Part shown: piece after piece, positions 8,349 through 17,637 of the stretch
Layout: every line of letters starts with the position of its first letter
Numbering within the stretch: position 1 is the first letter of the stretch
From: Arthrobacter sp. B2a2-09
GTDB taxonomy: Bacteria > Actinomycetota > Actinomycetes > Actinomycetales > Micrococcaceae
Assembly: GCF_027587375.1 (NCBI RefSeq)
Contig: NZ_JAMXIC010000005.1
Coordinates: 1 to 64,000 of the forward strand
Direction: 5' to 3'
Length of the DNA stretch: 64,000 nucleotides
The notes under the pieces: model-generated
Databases searched by the model: none
The model's input: only the letters and a program-made list of their open reading frames with translations
What the model was told of the DNA's origin: nothing
Position numbers and translations under genes: made by a program

Positions 8349-10070
8349 TCAGAGACCCAGGTCAGCTTCGAAGGAACCTTCCTCAAGGCGGGCCTTGAGG
8401 GTCTGCAGGAAGCGGCCTGCGTCGGCACCGTCAACCAAGCGGTGGTCGTACGTCAGGGACAGGTACATCATGGAGCGGATGGCGATCGAGTCATCGCCGT
8501 TCTCGTCGGCAACCACGACCGGACGCTTGACGATGGCGCCGGTGCCCAGGATTCCCACCTGGGGCTGGTTGATGATCGGCGTGTCGAACAGCGCGCCGAC
8601 AGAACCGATGTTGGTGATGCTGAAGGTACCGCCGGACAGCTCGTCCGGACCGATCTTCCCCTGGCGGGTACGGCCGGCGACATCGGCGATCTTGCCGGCC
8701 AGGCCGGCAAGGTTCAGGTTGCCGGCGTCGGAAATGACCGGGACCAGCAGGCCCTTGTCCGTGTCCACCGCAATCGCGAGGTGTTCCGCGTTGTGGTAGG
8801 TGATTTCCTGCTTGTCTTCGTCGTACGCCGCGTTCAGCTTGGGGTGCTGCTTCAAGGCTTCGGCCACGGCCTTGGCGATGAACGGCAGGAAGGTCAGCTT
8901 GACGCCGTTCTGGGCCTCGAAGGAGCCCTTGGCCTTGAGGCGGAGCTTGGCGATCTTGGTCATGTCGACCTCGTGCACCTGGGTCAGCTGCGTTGAGGTT
9001 TCGAGGGACTCGCGCATGCGGCGGGCGATGACCTGGCGGATGCGGGGAGCCTTCTCCACGGTCCCGCGCAGCGAGGAAGCCACCACAGGGGCGGCAGCAG
9101 GCTTGCTGGGGGCTGCGGACGCCGGCGCCGGAGCGGCGGCTGCTGCCTTCTTTGCGTCGGCCGCGGCGAGCACGTCCTGCTTCCGGATACGGCCGCCGAC
9201 GCCGGTGCCCGTCACGGTGGTGATGTCGACACCGTTCTGGTTGGCCAGCTTGCGGACGAGGGGAGTGACGTAGCCGGACTCGGTGGAAGACGCTGCGGGT
9301 GCGGCAGCCGGTGCCGGAGCTGCGGGGGCGGCAGCCGGTGCTGCTGCAGGTGCTGGGGCCGCAGGTGCCGGGGCGGGTACGGCTTCAACAACAGGTGCTG
9401 CCGCGGCGGGTGCTGCTGCCACGGGTGCCGGTGCAGCGGCGGCTGCTGCGGCGGGGGCGCCCGAGCCGATGACAGCAAGAACGGAGCCGACTTCAGCAGT
9501 GTCGTCCTCGTTGACGCGGATCTCGAGCAAAGTGCCGGCCACGGGGGAGGGGATCTCGGTGTCGACCTTGTCGGTGGAGACCTCGAGGAGCGGTTCGTCC
9601 ACCTCGACGGTGTCGCCGACGGCCTTGAGCCAGCGGGTGACGGTGCCCTCGGTGACGCTTTCGCCCAGGGCGGGGAGAGTCACGTCGTGACCAGATGCCG
9701 GGCCGGAAGTTGCTGCGGGGGCTGCGGCTTCTTCGGCTGCAGGAGCCGGTGCTGCTTCAGGGGCCGGCGCTGGTGCCGGGGCTGCCGGTGCTTCTACCGC
9801 AGGTGCGGCTGCGGGCGCTGCAGCGCCGTTGCTGCCGCTGCCGATCCGAACCAGGGGAGCGCCGACTTCGGCGGTCTCGTCTTCAGCTACGAGGATTTCT
9901 TCGATGATGCCGGCAATAGGAGACGGGATTTCGGTGTCTACCTTGTCGGTGGAAACTTCGAGCAGGGGCTCGTCGACTTCCACTCGGTCACCAACCTGCT
10001 TGAGCCAGCGAGTGACGGTGCCTTCGGTGACGCTTTCACCAAGGGCGGGCAAGTTAACGGATTCAGACAT
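8349..10070 (-). CDS. sucB: Dihydrolipoamide acyltransferase (E2) with two lipoyl domains
   Basis: E2 core of 2-oxoacid dehydrogenase; in actinobacteria this two-lipoyl protein is the shared E2 (DlaT/SucB type) acting with E1 and LpdA. 573 residues: lipoyl domains at about 1-77 and 129-205, each with [10 protein letters not shown] (lipoyl lysines K43 and K168), Ala/Pro-rich linkers, a peripheral subunit-binding domain (about 265-300, [16 protein letters not shown]), and the catalytic domain ending with DHRLVDG (542-548), the HxxxDG active site. The two lipoyl domains are almost identical over some 45 residues. The annotation as succinyl- rather than acetyltransferase is by family custom; specificity cannot be read here. 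Downstream of lpdA, same strand. Confidence 0.93.
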   Translation of the reverse strand: MSESVNLPALGESVTEGTVTRWLKQVGDRVEVDEPLLEVSTDKVDTEIPSPIAGIIEEILVAEDETAEVGAPLVRIGSGSNGAAAPAAAPAVEAPAAPAPAPAPEAAPAPAAEEAAAPAATSGPASGHDVTLPALGESVTEGTVTRWLKAVGDTVEVDEPLLEVSTDKVDTEIPSPVAGTLLEIRVNEDDTAEVGSVLAVIGSGAPAAAAAAAPAPVAAAPAAAAPVVEAVPAPAPAAPAPAAAPAAAPAAPAPAAAPAASSTESGYVTPLVRKLANQNGVDITTVTGTGVGGRIRKQDVLAAADAKKAAAAAPAPASAAPSKPAAAPVVASSLRGTVEKAPRIRQVIARRMRESLETSTQLTQVHEVDMTKIAKLRLKAKGSFEAQNGVKLTFLPFIAKAVAEALKQHPKLNAAYDEDKQEITYHNAEHLAIAVDTDKGLLVPVISDAGNLNLAGLAGKIADVAGRTRQGKIGPDELSGGTFSITNIGSVGALFDTPIINQPQVGILGTGAIVKRPVVVADENGDDSIAIRSMMYLSLTYDHRLVDGADAGRFLQTLKARLEEGSFEADLGL

Positions 10071-10123
10071 GTCGTCCCCGTTCTCCTTATTGATCTTTAG
10101 TGCGGATGAGTGTTGCCTGCTGG

Positions 10124-10156
10124 GTCCTGCGCCCGCAGTTCGTGCGGGCGCAGGAC
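10124..10156 (-). other. Strong stem-loop between lpdA and sucB
   Basis: Perfect 14-bp stem (10124-10137 with 10143-10156) closed by a five-base loop, lying 20 bases past the lpdA stop and 54 bases before the sucB start. Neither strand has a T tract after it, so it is not a standard terminator. It may be an attenuator, an RNA processing site or a 3' stabiliser that sets the lpdA to sucB ratio. Confidence 0.7.
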
Positions 10157-10176
10157 CGGGTGTCTTGCGTAAAGAC

Positions 10177-11559
10177 TTAGCCGTGGAGCGGCTTGCCTGC
10201 CAGTGCGAGGTGGACTTCGCCCAGGGTCTCGTTCTGCGTCGGGTGTGCGTGGATGAACTGGGCCACGTCCTCCGGATGTGCTTCCCAGTTGACGATCAGC
10301 TGTGCCTCGCCGATCTGTTCGCCCATGCGGGAGCCGATCATGTGGATACCGACGACCGGGCCGTCCTTCTGGCGGACGACCTTCACGATGCCGCTGGTGC
10401 CCAGGATGGAACTCTTGCCGTTGCCGGCCAGGTTGTATTCCTGGGTCTGGACCTGGTCCTCGCCGAACTTCTCCTTGGCACCCTTTTCGGTGTAGCCAAC
10501 GGTAGCGATTTCAGGTTCGCAGAAGGTGACCTTCGGGACGTTCACGTCTTCGACGACCACCGGGTTCAGGCCGGCGATCTCTTCCGCGACGAAGATGCCC
10601 TGCTGGTACCCGCGGTGGGCGAGCTGGACGCCGGGGACGATGTCGCCGACGGCGTAGACGTTGCCGACGCCGGTGTGCAGGCGTTCGTTGGTGATGACGA
10701 AGCCGCGGTCGATGGTGACTCCTGCTTCTTCGTAACCGAGGTTGGCAGTGACGGGGCCACGGCCCACGGCAACCAGGAGGAGATCGGCTTCGAAGGTCTG
10801 GCCGTCTACCAGCGTTACCTTCACGCCGTTGTCGTCCTGCTCGACGCCCTGGAAGAAGACGCCGGTGCTGAACTTGATGCCGCGCTTCTTGAAGGCGCGC
10901 TCAAGGTTCTTGACGATGGCGGTGTCTTCGTTGGGAACGAGGGAGGGGAGGCCTTCAACGATGGTGACGTCGACGCCGAAGGACTTCCACACAGAAGCGA
11001 ATTCGACGCCGATGACGCCGCCGCCGAGGACGATGACGCTCTTGGGGATGTAGTCCATGGTCAGCGCTTCATCGGACGTGATGACGCGGCCGCCGATTTC
11101 CAGGCCGGGCAGGGAGCGGGAGTAGGAACCCGTGGCCAGGACGATGTTCTTGCCCTTGTAGGCTGTGCCGTTCACGACGACGGTGTCGGTGCCCTGCAGC
11201 TTGCCTTCGCCTTCGATGACCGTGATGCCCTTGGACTTGATGAGTCCCTGCAGGCCCTTGTACTTACCGGCGACGATTCCGTCCTTGTAAGAGTTCACGG
11301 CAGTGATATCGATGCTGTCCAACGTGACGTTGACGCCGTACTTGGCGGAATCGCGTGCGTGGTCGGCCAGTTCGGCCGAGTGCAGCAGCGCCTTGGTGGG
11401 GATACACCCGTTGTGCAGGCAGGTGCCGCCGAGCTTTGCCTTCTCGACGAGACCAACGGTGAAACCAAGCTGAACGGCACGCAGAGCTGTGGCGTAGCCG
11501 CCGCTGCCGCCACCGAGTACCAGGATGTCGAATTCTTGCGCAGTTGCCTGATCGGCCAC
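10177..11559 (-). CDS. lpdA: Dihydrolipoyl dehydrogenase (E3)
   Basis: FAD flavoprotein that reoxidises the dihydrolipoyl arm of E2 with NAD. 460 residues. N-terminal FAD motif [10 protein letters not shown], redox disulfide [13 protein letters not shown] (C47, C52), NAD-binding [10 protein letters not shown], and the C-terminal catalytic histidine-glutamate region [12 protein letters not shown]. Start is GTG at 11559 with GGGAG upstream; an ATG 15 codons earlier adds an unconserved basic extension. Sits between pepA (235 bases upstream) and sucB (106 bases downstream), each gap holding a strong hairpin, so the three genes may be one transcript with processing or partial termination. Confidence 0.95.
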   Translation of the reverse strand: MADQATAQEFDILVLGGGSGGYATALRAVQLGFTVGLVEKAKLGGTCLHNGCIPTKALLHSAELADHARDSAKYGVNVTLDSIDITAVNSYKDGIVAGKYKGLQGLIKSKGITVIEGEGKLQGTDTVVVNGTAYKGKNIVLATGSYSRSLPGLEIGGRVITSDEALTMDYIPKSVIVLGGGVIGVEFASVWKSFGVDVTIVEGLPSLVPNEDTAIVKNLERAFKKRGIKFSTGVFFQGVEQDDNGVKVTLVDGQTFEADLLLVAVGRGPVTANLGYEEAGVTIDRGFVITNERLHTGVGNVYAVGDIVPGVQLAHRGYQQGIFVAEEIAGLNPVVVEDVNVPKVTFCEPEIATVGYTEKGAKEKFGEDQVQTQEYNLAGNGKSSILGTSGIVKVVRQKDGPVVGIHMIGSRMGEQIGEAQLIVNWEAHPEDVAQFIHAHPTQNETLGEVHLALAGKPLHG

Positions 11560-11755
11560 TAGGACGCTCCCTCGCGTGAGCGATGACACGCGACTACGCG
11601 TCATCTGGTCTTGGAACTTGTACTGCCGCGATTATGCCAGCACCGAAGTTCTCTTGCATTTGTGACTACCGTGGTTCACCTTAGCGAACCACTTATCCAT
11701 GCTCCACCCTGCCGAGGCTTTTGTGGGGCGCTTGTGGCCAGACTCACGTCGGGCC

Positions 11756-11782
11756 GTGGGGCCGGTCATCAACCGGCCCCAC
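11756..11782 (-). other. Stem-loop after pepA
   Basis: Perfect 11-bp stem GTGGGGCCGGT (11756-11766) with ACCGGCCCCAC (11772-11782), loop CATCA, 12 bases after the pepA stop. No T tract follows on the minus strand. Probably a weak or U-independent terminator, or a 3' end stabiliser. Confidence 0.6.
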
Positions 11783-11794
11783 TTGGGGACTTGC

Positions 11795-13315
11795 CTAGGC
11801 CGTCGCCAGCACGTCTTCGACGTAGGCGAGCAGCGTCCGGACGGTGCAACCGGTGCCTTGCTTAGGCGTGTAGCCGTAGGGGCTGCCGTTGTTGAAGGAC
11901 GGGCCGGCGATGTCGACGTGTGCCCAGGGGATCTGCTTGCCCTCGGCGTCCTTGCCGACGAACTCGCGCAGGAACACGGCCGCGGTCATCATTCCACCGT
12001 GGCGTTCGCCGATGTTGGCGATGTCCGCCACCTGCGAGTCGAGGCTGGCCCGCAGTTCTTCCGGCAGCGGCATCGGCCAGACGAGTTCGCCCGCGCGGTC
12101 CGCAGCGGACTTGAGGGCGCCCGTGACGGCGTCGGAACCCATGACACCGGCAGTGCGGTTGCCGAGGGCGATCAGCTGGGCGCCCGTCAGTGTCGCGACG
12201 TCGATGATCGCGTCCGGCTGCTCGAGGCTGGCCGCGACGATTCCGTCCGCCATGACCAGGCGTCCCTCGGCGTCGGTGTTGAGGACCTCGACCGTCTTGC
12301 CGCCGTACACGGTGAGGACGTCTGCCGGGCGCTGTGCAGCGCCCGAGGGCATGTTCTCGGCGATACAGAGCCACGCGGTCACCTTGACGGGCAACCCGAG
12401 TCCCGCTACGGCCAGGACAGTATTAAGTACGACGGCGGCGCCCGCCATGTCGCTCTTCATGTCGCCCATGCCAAGGGCAGGCTTGATGGAAATGCCGCCC
12501 GTGTCAAAGGTGATGCCCTTGCCAACAAGTGCGATTTTCTTGGTGGCCTTGGCCGGGGCGTACTCCACCTTGACGAGGCGCGGCTGGCGGGTTGAACCCT
12601 TTCCAACGCCCAGGATTCCACCGAAACCGTCCTTTTCGAGGCGTTTCTCGTCCCACACGGTGACCTTGACCGGCAGTCCCTTGGAGAGTTCCTTGGCAGC
12701 TTCGGCAAAGGACTCCGGGTAAAGGTGGCTCGGCGGCTGGTTGACGAGGGTGCGTGTGGCGTTGACCGCGCGTCCCACGAGCAATGCCCGGTCGAGCGCG
12801 GGCTGGACGTCCTTGCCGTCAAACGCCGTGTGGATCAGGACCTTGCCGACTGGATCCTTGAGGCCGTCTTTGCTGGAGCGGTGCTCAGTATAGGAATAGG
12901 AACCCAGCACGGCGCCCTCGGCGACGGCCGCGACGTCGGCGAGGGACGCCGTCGGGAGGGCCAGTGTCACGGAGGACAAACCGGCCAGTTGGCGGACGGC
13001 GGATCCTGCAGTCCGGCGCAGGGTTTCCTCGGCGAGGAGGGCGTCGTCGGCGACCTTGCCGACACCTGCCAGGACGAGGACGCCCGAACCGGTCTCCGGA
13101 AGACCCGGCAGACGGTGTACCTGATCGGCTGCTCCCGTGATGCCGAGGAGGCCCAATGAGGCCGCGAGGGTTTCTGCGGCCTTCGCCCCCAGCGGGTTCG
13201 CGAGCAGTACCGGGCCGTTTTCCCCCTGCCCGACGGCTATCACGAGTGCGTCGCTGGGCGACTTCTTCAGGTCCTTGGCGATAGTGCCAAGGGTGATGTC
13301 TGTAGTGTTCACCAC
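11795..13315 (-). CDS. pepA: Leucyl aminopeptidase (M17)
   Basis: Metal-dependent cytosolic aminopeptidase of 506 residues. The signature NTDAEGRLVMADG is intact and holds metal ligands; the other ligands lie in VGKGITFDTGGISIK and DMKSDMAGAA. An N-terminal macro-like domain occupies roughly residues 1-170. Start is one of two adjacent GTG codons (13315 or 13312) after GAGG. Mycobacterium keeps its homologue pepB next to the E2, lipB and lipA genes, so the neighbourhood is ancestral. With the tricorn protease 4 kb away it could complete breakdown of proteasome-derived peptides (inference). Confidence 0.94.
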   Translation of the reverse strand: MVNTTDITLGTIAKDLKKSPSDALVIAVGQGENGPVLLANPLGAKAAETLAASLGLLGITGAADQVHRLPGLPETGSGVLVLAGVGKVADDALLAEETLRRTAGSAVRQLAGLSSVTLALPTASLADVAAVAEGAVLGSYSYTEHRSSKDGLKDPVGKVLIHTAFDGKDVQPALDRALLVGRAVNATRTLVNQPPSHLYPESFAEAAKELSKGLPVKVTVWDEKRLEKDGFGGILGVGKGSTRQPRLVKVEYAPAKATKKIALVGKGITFDTGGISIKPALGMGDMKSDMAGAAVVLNTVLAVAGLGLPVKVTAWLCIAENMPSGAAQRPADVLTVYGGKTVEVLNTDAEGRLVMADGIVAASLEQPDAIIDVATLTGAQLIALGNRTAGVMGSDAVTGALKSAADRAGELVWPMPLPEELRASLDSQVADIANIGERHGGMMTAAVFLREFVGKDAEGKQIPWAHVDIAGPSFNNGSPYGYTPKQGTGCTVRTLLAYVEDVLATA

Positions 13316-13633
13316 GAGGATTTGTCCTCATCTCTCTCTGCATGGCTTGGCCGGGCTGCATGTTAGGCGCCCGGCCCTGGTACCCGTCAGTTGTCCGCTT
13401 GTGACAACGTCCGTGGTTGCTTGGGTCCGCACACGGCGGCACGTCTCGATCGTAGTCTGTCTGCCGCGCCGGAAAGCAATTAAATGAGAGTTGCAGCACA
13501 ACGGCCGACAGGAATGCGTGGCCGGTTCGAGGCGTTGTACCAATACATGGAGCGTGGCCGGCCGCCGAGGCAACTGCCGCGGTGTGCAGCCGCCTGCTCC
13601 TCCTGAAACTTGAAACTGCGAAAGGAACATGCC
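13316..13633. other. Divergent intergenic region pepA/PAC2
   Basis: 318 bases with no coding potential. On the minus strand TTGCTT (13479-13474) and TACGAT (13454-13449) are 19 bases apart and could form the pepA promoter, giving a leader of about 125 bases. No clear promoter for the PAC2 gene is seen beyond its ribosome binding site (AAAGGA at 13621-13626). No RNA gene recognised. Confidence 0.4.
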
Positions 13634-14572
13634 GTGTTTGAACGGATTTCCGGCTCACTCCTTGACCCCGAGTCGCTCTACGCGAGCAACATCGAGCTCT
13701 TCCACAGCCCGGATATCAGGGGCCTCAACATGCTGATGGGCTTCACGGGATTCGCTGATGCCGGCCACGTGGTCCAGCAGATCAACAGGGAACTGCTCGA
13801 TACACTCGAAGTCGAAACCGTGGCTGTGTTCGACGCCGACCAGCTCATCGACTACCGCACGCGCCGTCCCCACATCAGCTTTGTCGAAGACCATCTGGAG
13901 GACTACAAAGCCCCTCAACTGGCGCTCTACAAGCTGAATGACGGCTTAGGCGAGCCATTCCTGCTGCTTGCCGGTTTTGAACCTGACCTCCAGTGGGAGC
14001 GTTTCTCGCGCGCCGTCGTCGGGATCGTGGAAAAACTCGACGTTAACCTGGTCACCTGGATCCACTCCATTCCCATGCCGGTCCCGCACACCCGGCCGGT
14101 CGGCGTAACGGTGCACGGAAACCGTCCGGAGCTCATCGAGGGCATTTCCACCTGGAAGCCGACTGTCGAAGTTCCTGCGGCCATTGGCCACATCCTGGAA
14201 TTGCGGCTGATCGAAGCCGGGCGGAAAGTGGCTGGATACGTCATCCACGTTCCGCACTACCTGGCGGATGCCGAGTACCCGCCGGCAGCGGTGGCGGGAC
14301 TTGAATACCTGGGGGCTGCCACATCCCTCATGCTGCCGACGGACCGCCTTCGTGAGGCCGGCAGGGAAGTGGGCAGGCAGATCGCCGAACAGGTGGAAGC
14401 ATCCGAGGACGTCCAGCAGGTGGTTTCAAAGCTGGAGTCCCGTTATGACGACAAGGCCGAGGGGACAGTCCGCCGTTCCCTGCTCGCCGACGAGAACGAC
14501 GAACTGCCCAACGCCGAGGACCTGGGAGCGGCGGTTGAGGCGTATCTCGCACGTAAAGATGCGCGCCCATAA
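13634..14572 (+). CDS. PAC2 family protein
   Basis: 312-residue member of the PAC2 (proteasome assembly chaperone-like) family; the fold is a Rossmann-like core as in archaeal PbaB and yeast Pba1/2. In actinobacteria the function is unproven; a role in proteasome biology is a guess from the family name. Visible conserved stretches are MGFTGFADAG near the N-terminus and the LxWxHSIPMPVPHTRP region (about 150-165). The C-terminal 60 residues are charged and probably helical. Start chosen at GTG 13634, seven bases after AAAGGA; an upstream ATG would place that site inside the gene. Followed 35 bases later by an MFS gene with its own promoter. Confidence 0.88.
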   Translation: MFERISGSLLDPESLYASNIELFHSPDIRGLNMLMGFTGFADAGHVVQQINRELLDTLEVETVAVFDADQLIDYRTRRPHISFVEDHLEDYKAPQLALYKLNDGLGEPFLLLAGFEPDLQWERFSRAVVGIVEKLDVNLVTWIHSIPMPVPHTRPVGVTVHGNRPELIEGISTWKPTVEVPAAIGHILELRLIEAGRKVAGYVIHVPHYLADAEYPPAAVAGLEYLGAATSLMLPTDRLREAGREVGRQIAEQVEASEDVQQVVSKLESRYDDKAEGTVRRSLLADENDELPNAEDLGAAVEAYLARKDARP

Positions 14573-14595
14573 AGCAGCTTTAATGCAGCCCCGGG

Positions 14596-14601
14596 CATAA
14601 T
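14596..14601 (+). promoter_or_regulatory. -10 element of MFS gene (leaderless candidate)
   Basis: CATAAT followed by six bases and the GTG start at 14608. Confidence 0.55.
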
Positions 14602-14607
14602 GGAAGG

Positions 14608-15951
14608 GTGAACGCACCCCGCGCCTGGCTCATTTGGACGATAGGGGTGCTTGCCTACCTCGTGGCAGTTGCCCAGCGCACATCCTTTGGTGTGTCCGGA
14701 CTGGAGGCTACCGAACGGTTCCATGCCAGCGCAGCGGCTATTTCCTTCTTCACGGTGCTTCAGCTGCTGGTCTACGCTGGCCTCCAGATACCGGTCGGGC
14801 TCCTGGTTGACCGCTTTGGCTCGCGCGCGATGATTGCCAGCGGTGCCGTGCTCATGGGCCTCGGGCAACTCCAGTTGGCTTATGCAGACGCCGTTCCGGC
14901 CGGCGTGCTCGGCCGGGTGCTCGTCGGCGCCGGCGACGCCATGACCTTTGTCTCCGTGATCCGCCTCGTGCCGATCTGGTTCGCGCCGGCACGGGTTCCG
15001 CTCGTCACCCAGCTGACGGGAATGTCGGGCCAGCTCGGCCAGCTCATCAGTGTGGTGCCGTTCGCGCTGGTCCTTCATTCGGCAGGCTGGAATACGGCGT
15101 TCCTCGCATTGAGCTCGTTGTCTGCGCTCGCCGTCGTCCTTGTCCTCGCCTTGCTTAGGGACGTTCCGCCGGGCCATCCGCCCCGGGAGAGCGGCCAAGG
15201 GCTACGCGCCACGGGTGTGACCCTGGCGCGTGCATGGCGGCAGCCCGGGACGCGCTTGGGGCTTTGGTGCCACTTCACTGTCCAGTTCAGCGGGAACGTC
15301 TTCGCCATGTCCTGGGGCTACCCGTTCCTGGTATCGGCGCAGGGCCTGAACGCTGCCACCGTGTCCGCCTTGATGGGACTCTTCGTGGTCACCAGCATTC
15401 TCGTGGGGCCTTTGTTTGGAACCTTCGTGGCGAGGCACCCGATGCGGCGCTCGGCCATGGTCCTCCTGATTACGGCGGCTACCGCACTTGCATGGGCTGC
15501 GGTTCTGCTGTTGCCGAGCAGGGCGCCCCTCTGGTTGCTGGCCTTGTTGGTGGTCGCCCTGGCCATCGGTGGCCCCGGGTCCATGATCGGCTTCGATTTT
15601 GCCCGGACATTCAACCCTTCCCACAGGATCGGTACTGCCACGGGCATCGTCAACGTGGGCGGCTTCGTCGCGGCGCTCCTGACGATCTATTTGGTAGGGC
15701 TCATCCTCGACATCCTCCACACCAGCGGTTTCTCGGGCGGGGAGCTGTACGGCCTGGCGTCCTTCCGCATCGCCTTGAGCGTGCAGTTCCTGTTCCTGCT
15801 CGTGGGTACGGTTTTGATCGTCATGACCCGTCGCAAAGTACGCCGCCAGATGGCGGCCCAGGGCGTACACGTCCCCCCGCTCCTCGTGTCGCTGGCAAAC
15901 CAGCGACGGCGCCGCGTGGAATTGCGCCGCGAACGGCTCGCGAAGCAGTAG
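14608..15951 (+). CDS. Major facilitator superfamily transporter
   Basis: 447-residue permease with about 12 membrane segments and the MFS loop 2-3 motif GLLVDRFGSRA. Begins with a hydrophobic helix almost at once (WLIWTIGVLAYLVAV) and ends with a basic cytosolic tail (QRRRRVELRRERLAKQ). The overall pattern is that of the nitrate/oxalate-formate/OPA-like branch, but the substrate cannot be read from sequence. Starts at GTG 14608 just after a CATAAT -10 element, so likely leaderless. Neighbours (PAC2, DUF4192) give no hint of substrate. Confidence 0.85.
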   Translation: MNAPRAWLIWTIGVLAYLVAVAQRTSFGVSGLEATERFHASAAAISFFTVLQLLVYAGLQIPVGLLVDRFGSRAMIASGAVLMGLGQLQLAYADAVPAGVLGRVLVGAGDAMTFVSVIRLVPIWFAPARVPLVTQLTGMSGQLGQLISVVPFALVLHSAGWNTAFLALSSLSALAVVLVLALLRDVPPGHPPRESGQGLRATGVTLARAWRQPGTRLGLWCHFTVQFSGNVFAMSWGYPFLVSAQGLNAATVSALMGLFVVTSILVGPLFGTFVARHPMRRSAMVLLITAATALAWAAVLLLPSRAPLWLLALLVVALAIGGPGSMIGFDFARTFNPSHRIGTATGIVNVGGFVAALLTIYLVGLILDILHTSGFSGGELYGLASFRIALSVQFLFLLVGTVLIVMTRRKVRRQMAAQGVHVPPLLVSLANQRRRRVELRRERLAKQ

Positions 15952-16069
15952 GGCTCCACGCCGTGGCCCTGGAGCGGCGGTGTTCCTCCACAGGCGCTTA
16001 CTGAAACCTTTGTCCACATAGGGCAATTGAGGCCTGCCGTCTCCCATTATTGATGCCGATGCTGGATTC

Positions 16070-17326
16070 ATGACAGCAGACAACCGTGTGACCATCTCCC
16101 GGCCCGAGGACATCCTCGGCTTCATTCCCCACGCCTTGGGACTCTGGCCGAAGGAGAGCCTCGTGGCCATCACCCTGCGCGGGCTGACGCTTGGCGCCAC
16201 CCTCCGCGTGGACCTTCCGCCTGAGAGATCCGAACACGTGCTCGCCGCGTACTCACGGAGGATCGGTGAGTATCTGGAAGCGGACCATGACGCTGACGGC
16301 GTACTTTTGGCAGTCTTCAGCGACGACGGTTGGGACGACGCCGGCGTTGTGGGAGGCCAGCTGCCGCTGCTGGAGGCCCTGGACCTCGTCCTGGCCCGCC
16401 GTGGCTTGGCGCTGCGGGATGCCTGGTTCATTGGCTCGGACTACTGGCGAAGCGCGTTTTGCACCGATCTGGAATGCTGTCCTCTTCCCGGGCGTCCCGT
16501 GGACCAGATCCTGGACAGCCGGCTCAACGCGGAAATGGTGTTCAGGGGGAGCAATGTCAGGGAATCGCCACGGTTGCCGGGGCCGGGTGACGAGCCGGTC
16601 CTCGATCCGGAATTCATGCGTGCGGAAGGCGCCATGCTTGAGGAGTTGCTCCGGCGGTGGCGGAGCAGGAAGGCGTTCGAAGAAATGCTGGATGTGTGGA
16701 CGAGGGTCCTCGATTCCAGCCATCCAGACGAATTTGACGACGAGGCTGCGGCGTTCCTCCGGGCTAGCCTGCGGGTTCCTGCATGGCGCGACGCCGTGGT
16801 GGTTCTGGCGGCTGCGGGGAAGGCAGTCGCCTGCGGCGGTGCGGAGGCCTTCCGCTTCTTTGGCCATGAGGGCGACGAAGGGGATCCCTTGGACATTCCG
16901 CCCGGTCTCCATTCCCCGCCGCCAGCAGGACGTAAGCCGCCAGAAGGGAAGGGGGCCGCCGGAGCCAGGGAATCGCGGACTGCAGCCACGGATGTCAGTG
17001 CCTTGAGCTACGGAGACGTGCTGCTTGGCCTCTACCCGGAGAACCCCGACTGGAAGCGGTTGACGAGCCTGGACCAGGTTCTGGCGATGCTCTCCCGGCA
17101 CGGCGGTGGGGAGGCACGTGCTGCAACGCTTACGATCCGGGGATGGATTCAGTGGTGCCGGGGGAGCGGTTCGTTCGCCGCCGAACTCCTTTCGCAGGCG
17201 GACGCTGAACAACAGGGCTATCGACTCGCGGAACTACTTGCCGAGGTGGTGCGGCGCGGCACCGTGTGCGGCTGGGCCAAAAGCAAGTCGTCCGCGTGGC
17301 GGAAGTTCGGTGAGGGGGCGGCGTGA
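16070..17326 (+). CDS. DUF4192 domain protein
   Basis: 418-residue cytosolic protein of the actinobacterial DUF4192 family, function unknown. The N-terminus VTISRPEDILGFIPHALGLW is the hallmark of the family, followed by an alpha/beta region (VAITLRG, GVLLAVFSDD, AWFIGSDYWRS). The C-terminal third has a Gly/Pro-rich linker (about 283-305) and ends with a helical segment rich in Ala. No signal peptide or membrane segment. Monocistronic: 118 bases from the MFS stop and 311 bases before the sigma factor gene. Confidence 0.85.
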   Translation: MTADNRVTISRPEDILGFIPHALGLWPKESLVAITLRGLTLGATLRVDLPPERSEHVLAAYSRRIGEYLEADHDADGVLLAVFSDDGWDDAGVVGGQLPLLEALDLVLARRGLALRDAWFIGSDYWRSAFCTDLECCPLPGRPVDQILDSRLNAEMVFRGSNVRESPRLPGPGDEPVLDPEFMRAEGAMLEELLRRWRSRKAFEEMLDVWTRVLDSSHPDEFDDEAAAFLRASLRVPAWRDAVVVLAAAGKAVACGGAEAFRFFGHEGDEGDPLDIPPGLHSPPPAGRKPPEGKGAAGARESRTAATDVSALSYGDVLLGLYPENPDWKRLTSLDQVLAMLSRHGGGEARAATLTIRGWIQWCRGSGSFAAELLSQADAEQQGYRLAELLAEVVRRGTVCGWAKSKSSAWRKFGEGAA

Positions 17327-17637
17327 CGCGAAGCCATGAGGCGACTCCGTAGCGTGACATTGCGGGAAATCCGTGCGGCACGTAATTGTCCGCACGGTAG
17401 CGGATATCGACCCCCGGAATCCAAAACCGTGAGACAATGGTTGCCGAGACCCGGTTGGGTCCGTGTTTCAAGTGCCGTAAACGTCCCCTGAATTCAGGGA
17501 ACATTAAGGCGCCGTCGGGAGTTTTACCTAAAGACTCTGCGGTCGGCGATGGCACTTGATGTTACAGCGGACTTGACAGGGTCATAGTGGTGTTGCCCCT
17601 ATGGTGATTCCACAGACCGCCGCTAGAAAGGTTTTCT
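17327..17637 (+). other. Leader and promoter region of the sigma factor gene
   Basis: 311 bases without a gene. A small hairpin GACCC-GGTT-GGGTC (17448-17461) may end the DUF4192 transcript. TTGACA at 17573-17578 is a good -35 match, but the nearest -10-like hexamer TATGGT (17600-17605) is 21 bases away, so the promoter is not settled. Ribosome binding site AAAGG at 17628-17632 precedes the GTG. Confidence 0.4.

Noticed and set aside
9240..9830. Repetitive Ala/Pro sequence that looks like a repeat array
   Set aside because: It is the set of flexible linkers of the E2 protein, not a DNA repeat element or CRISPR.
17573..17605. TTGACA and TATGGT as the sigA promoter
   Set aside because: Spacing of 21 bases is too long for a normal promoter; kept only as a low-confidence note.
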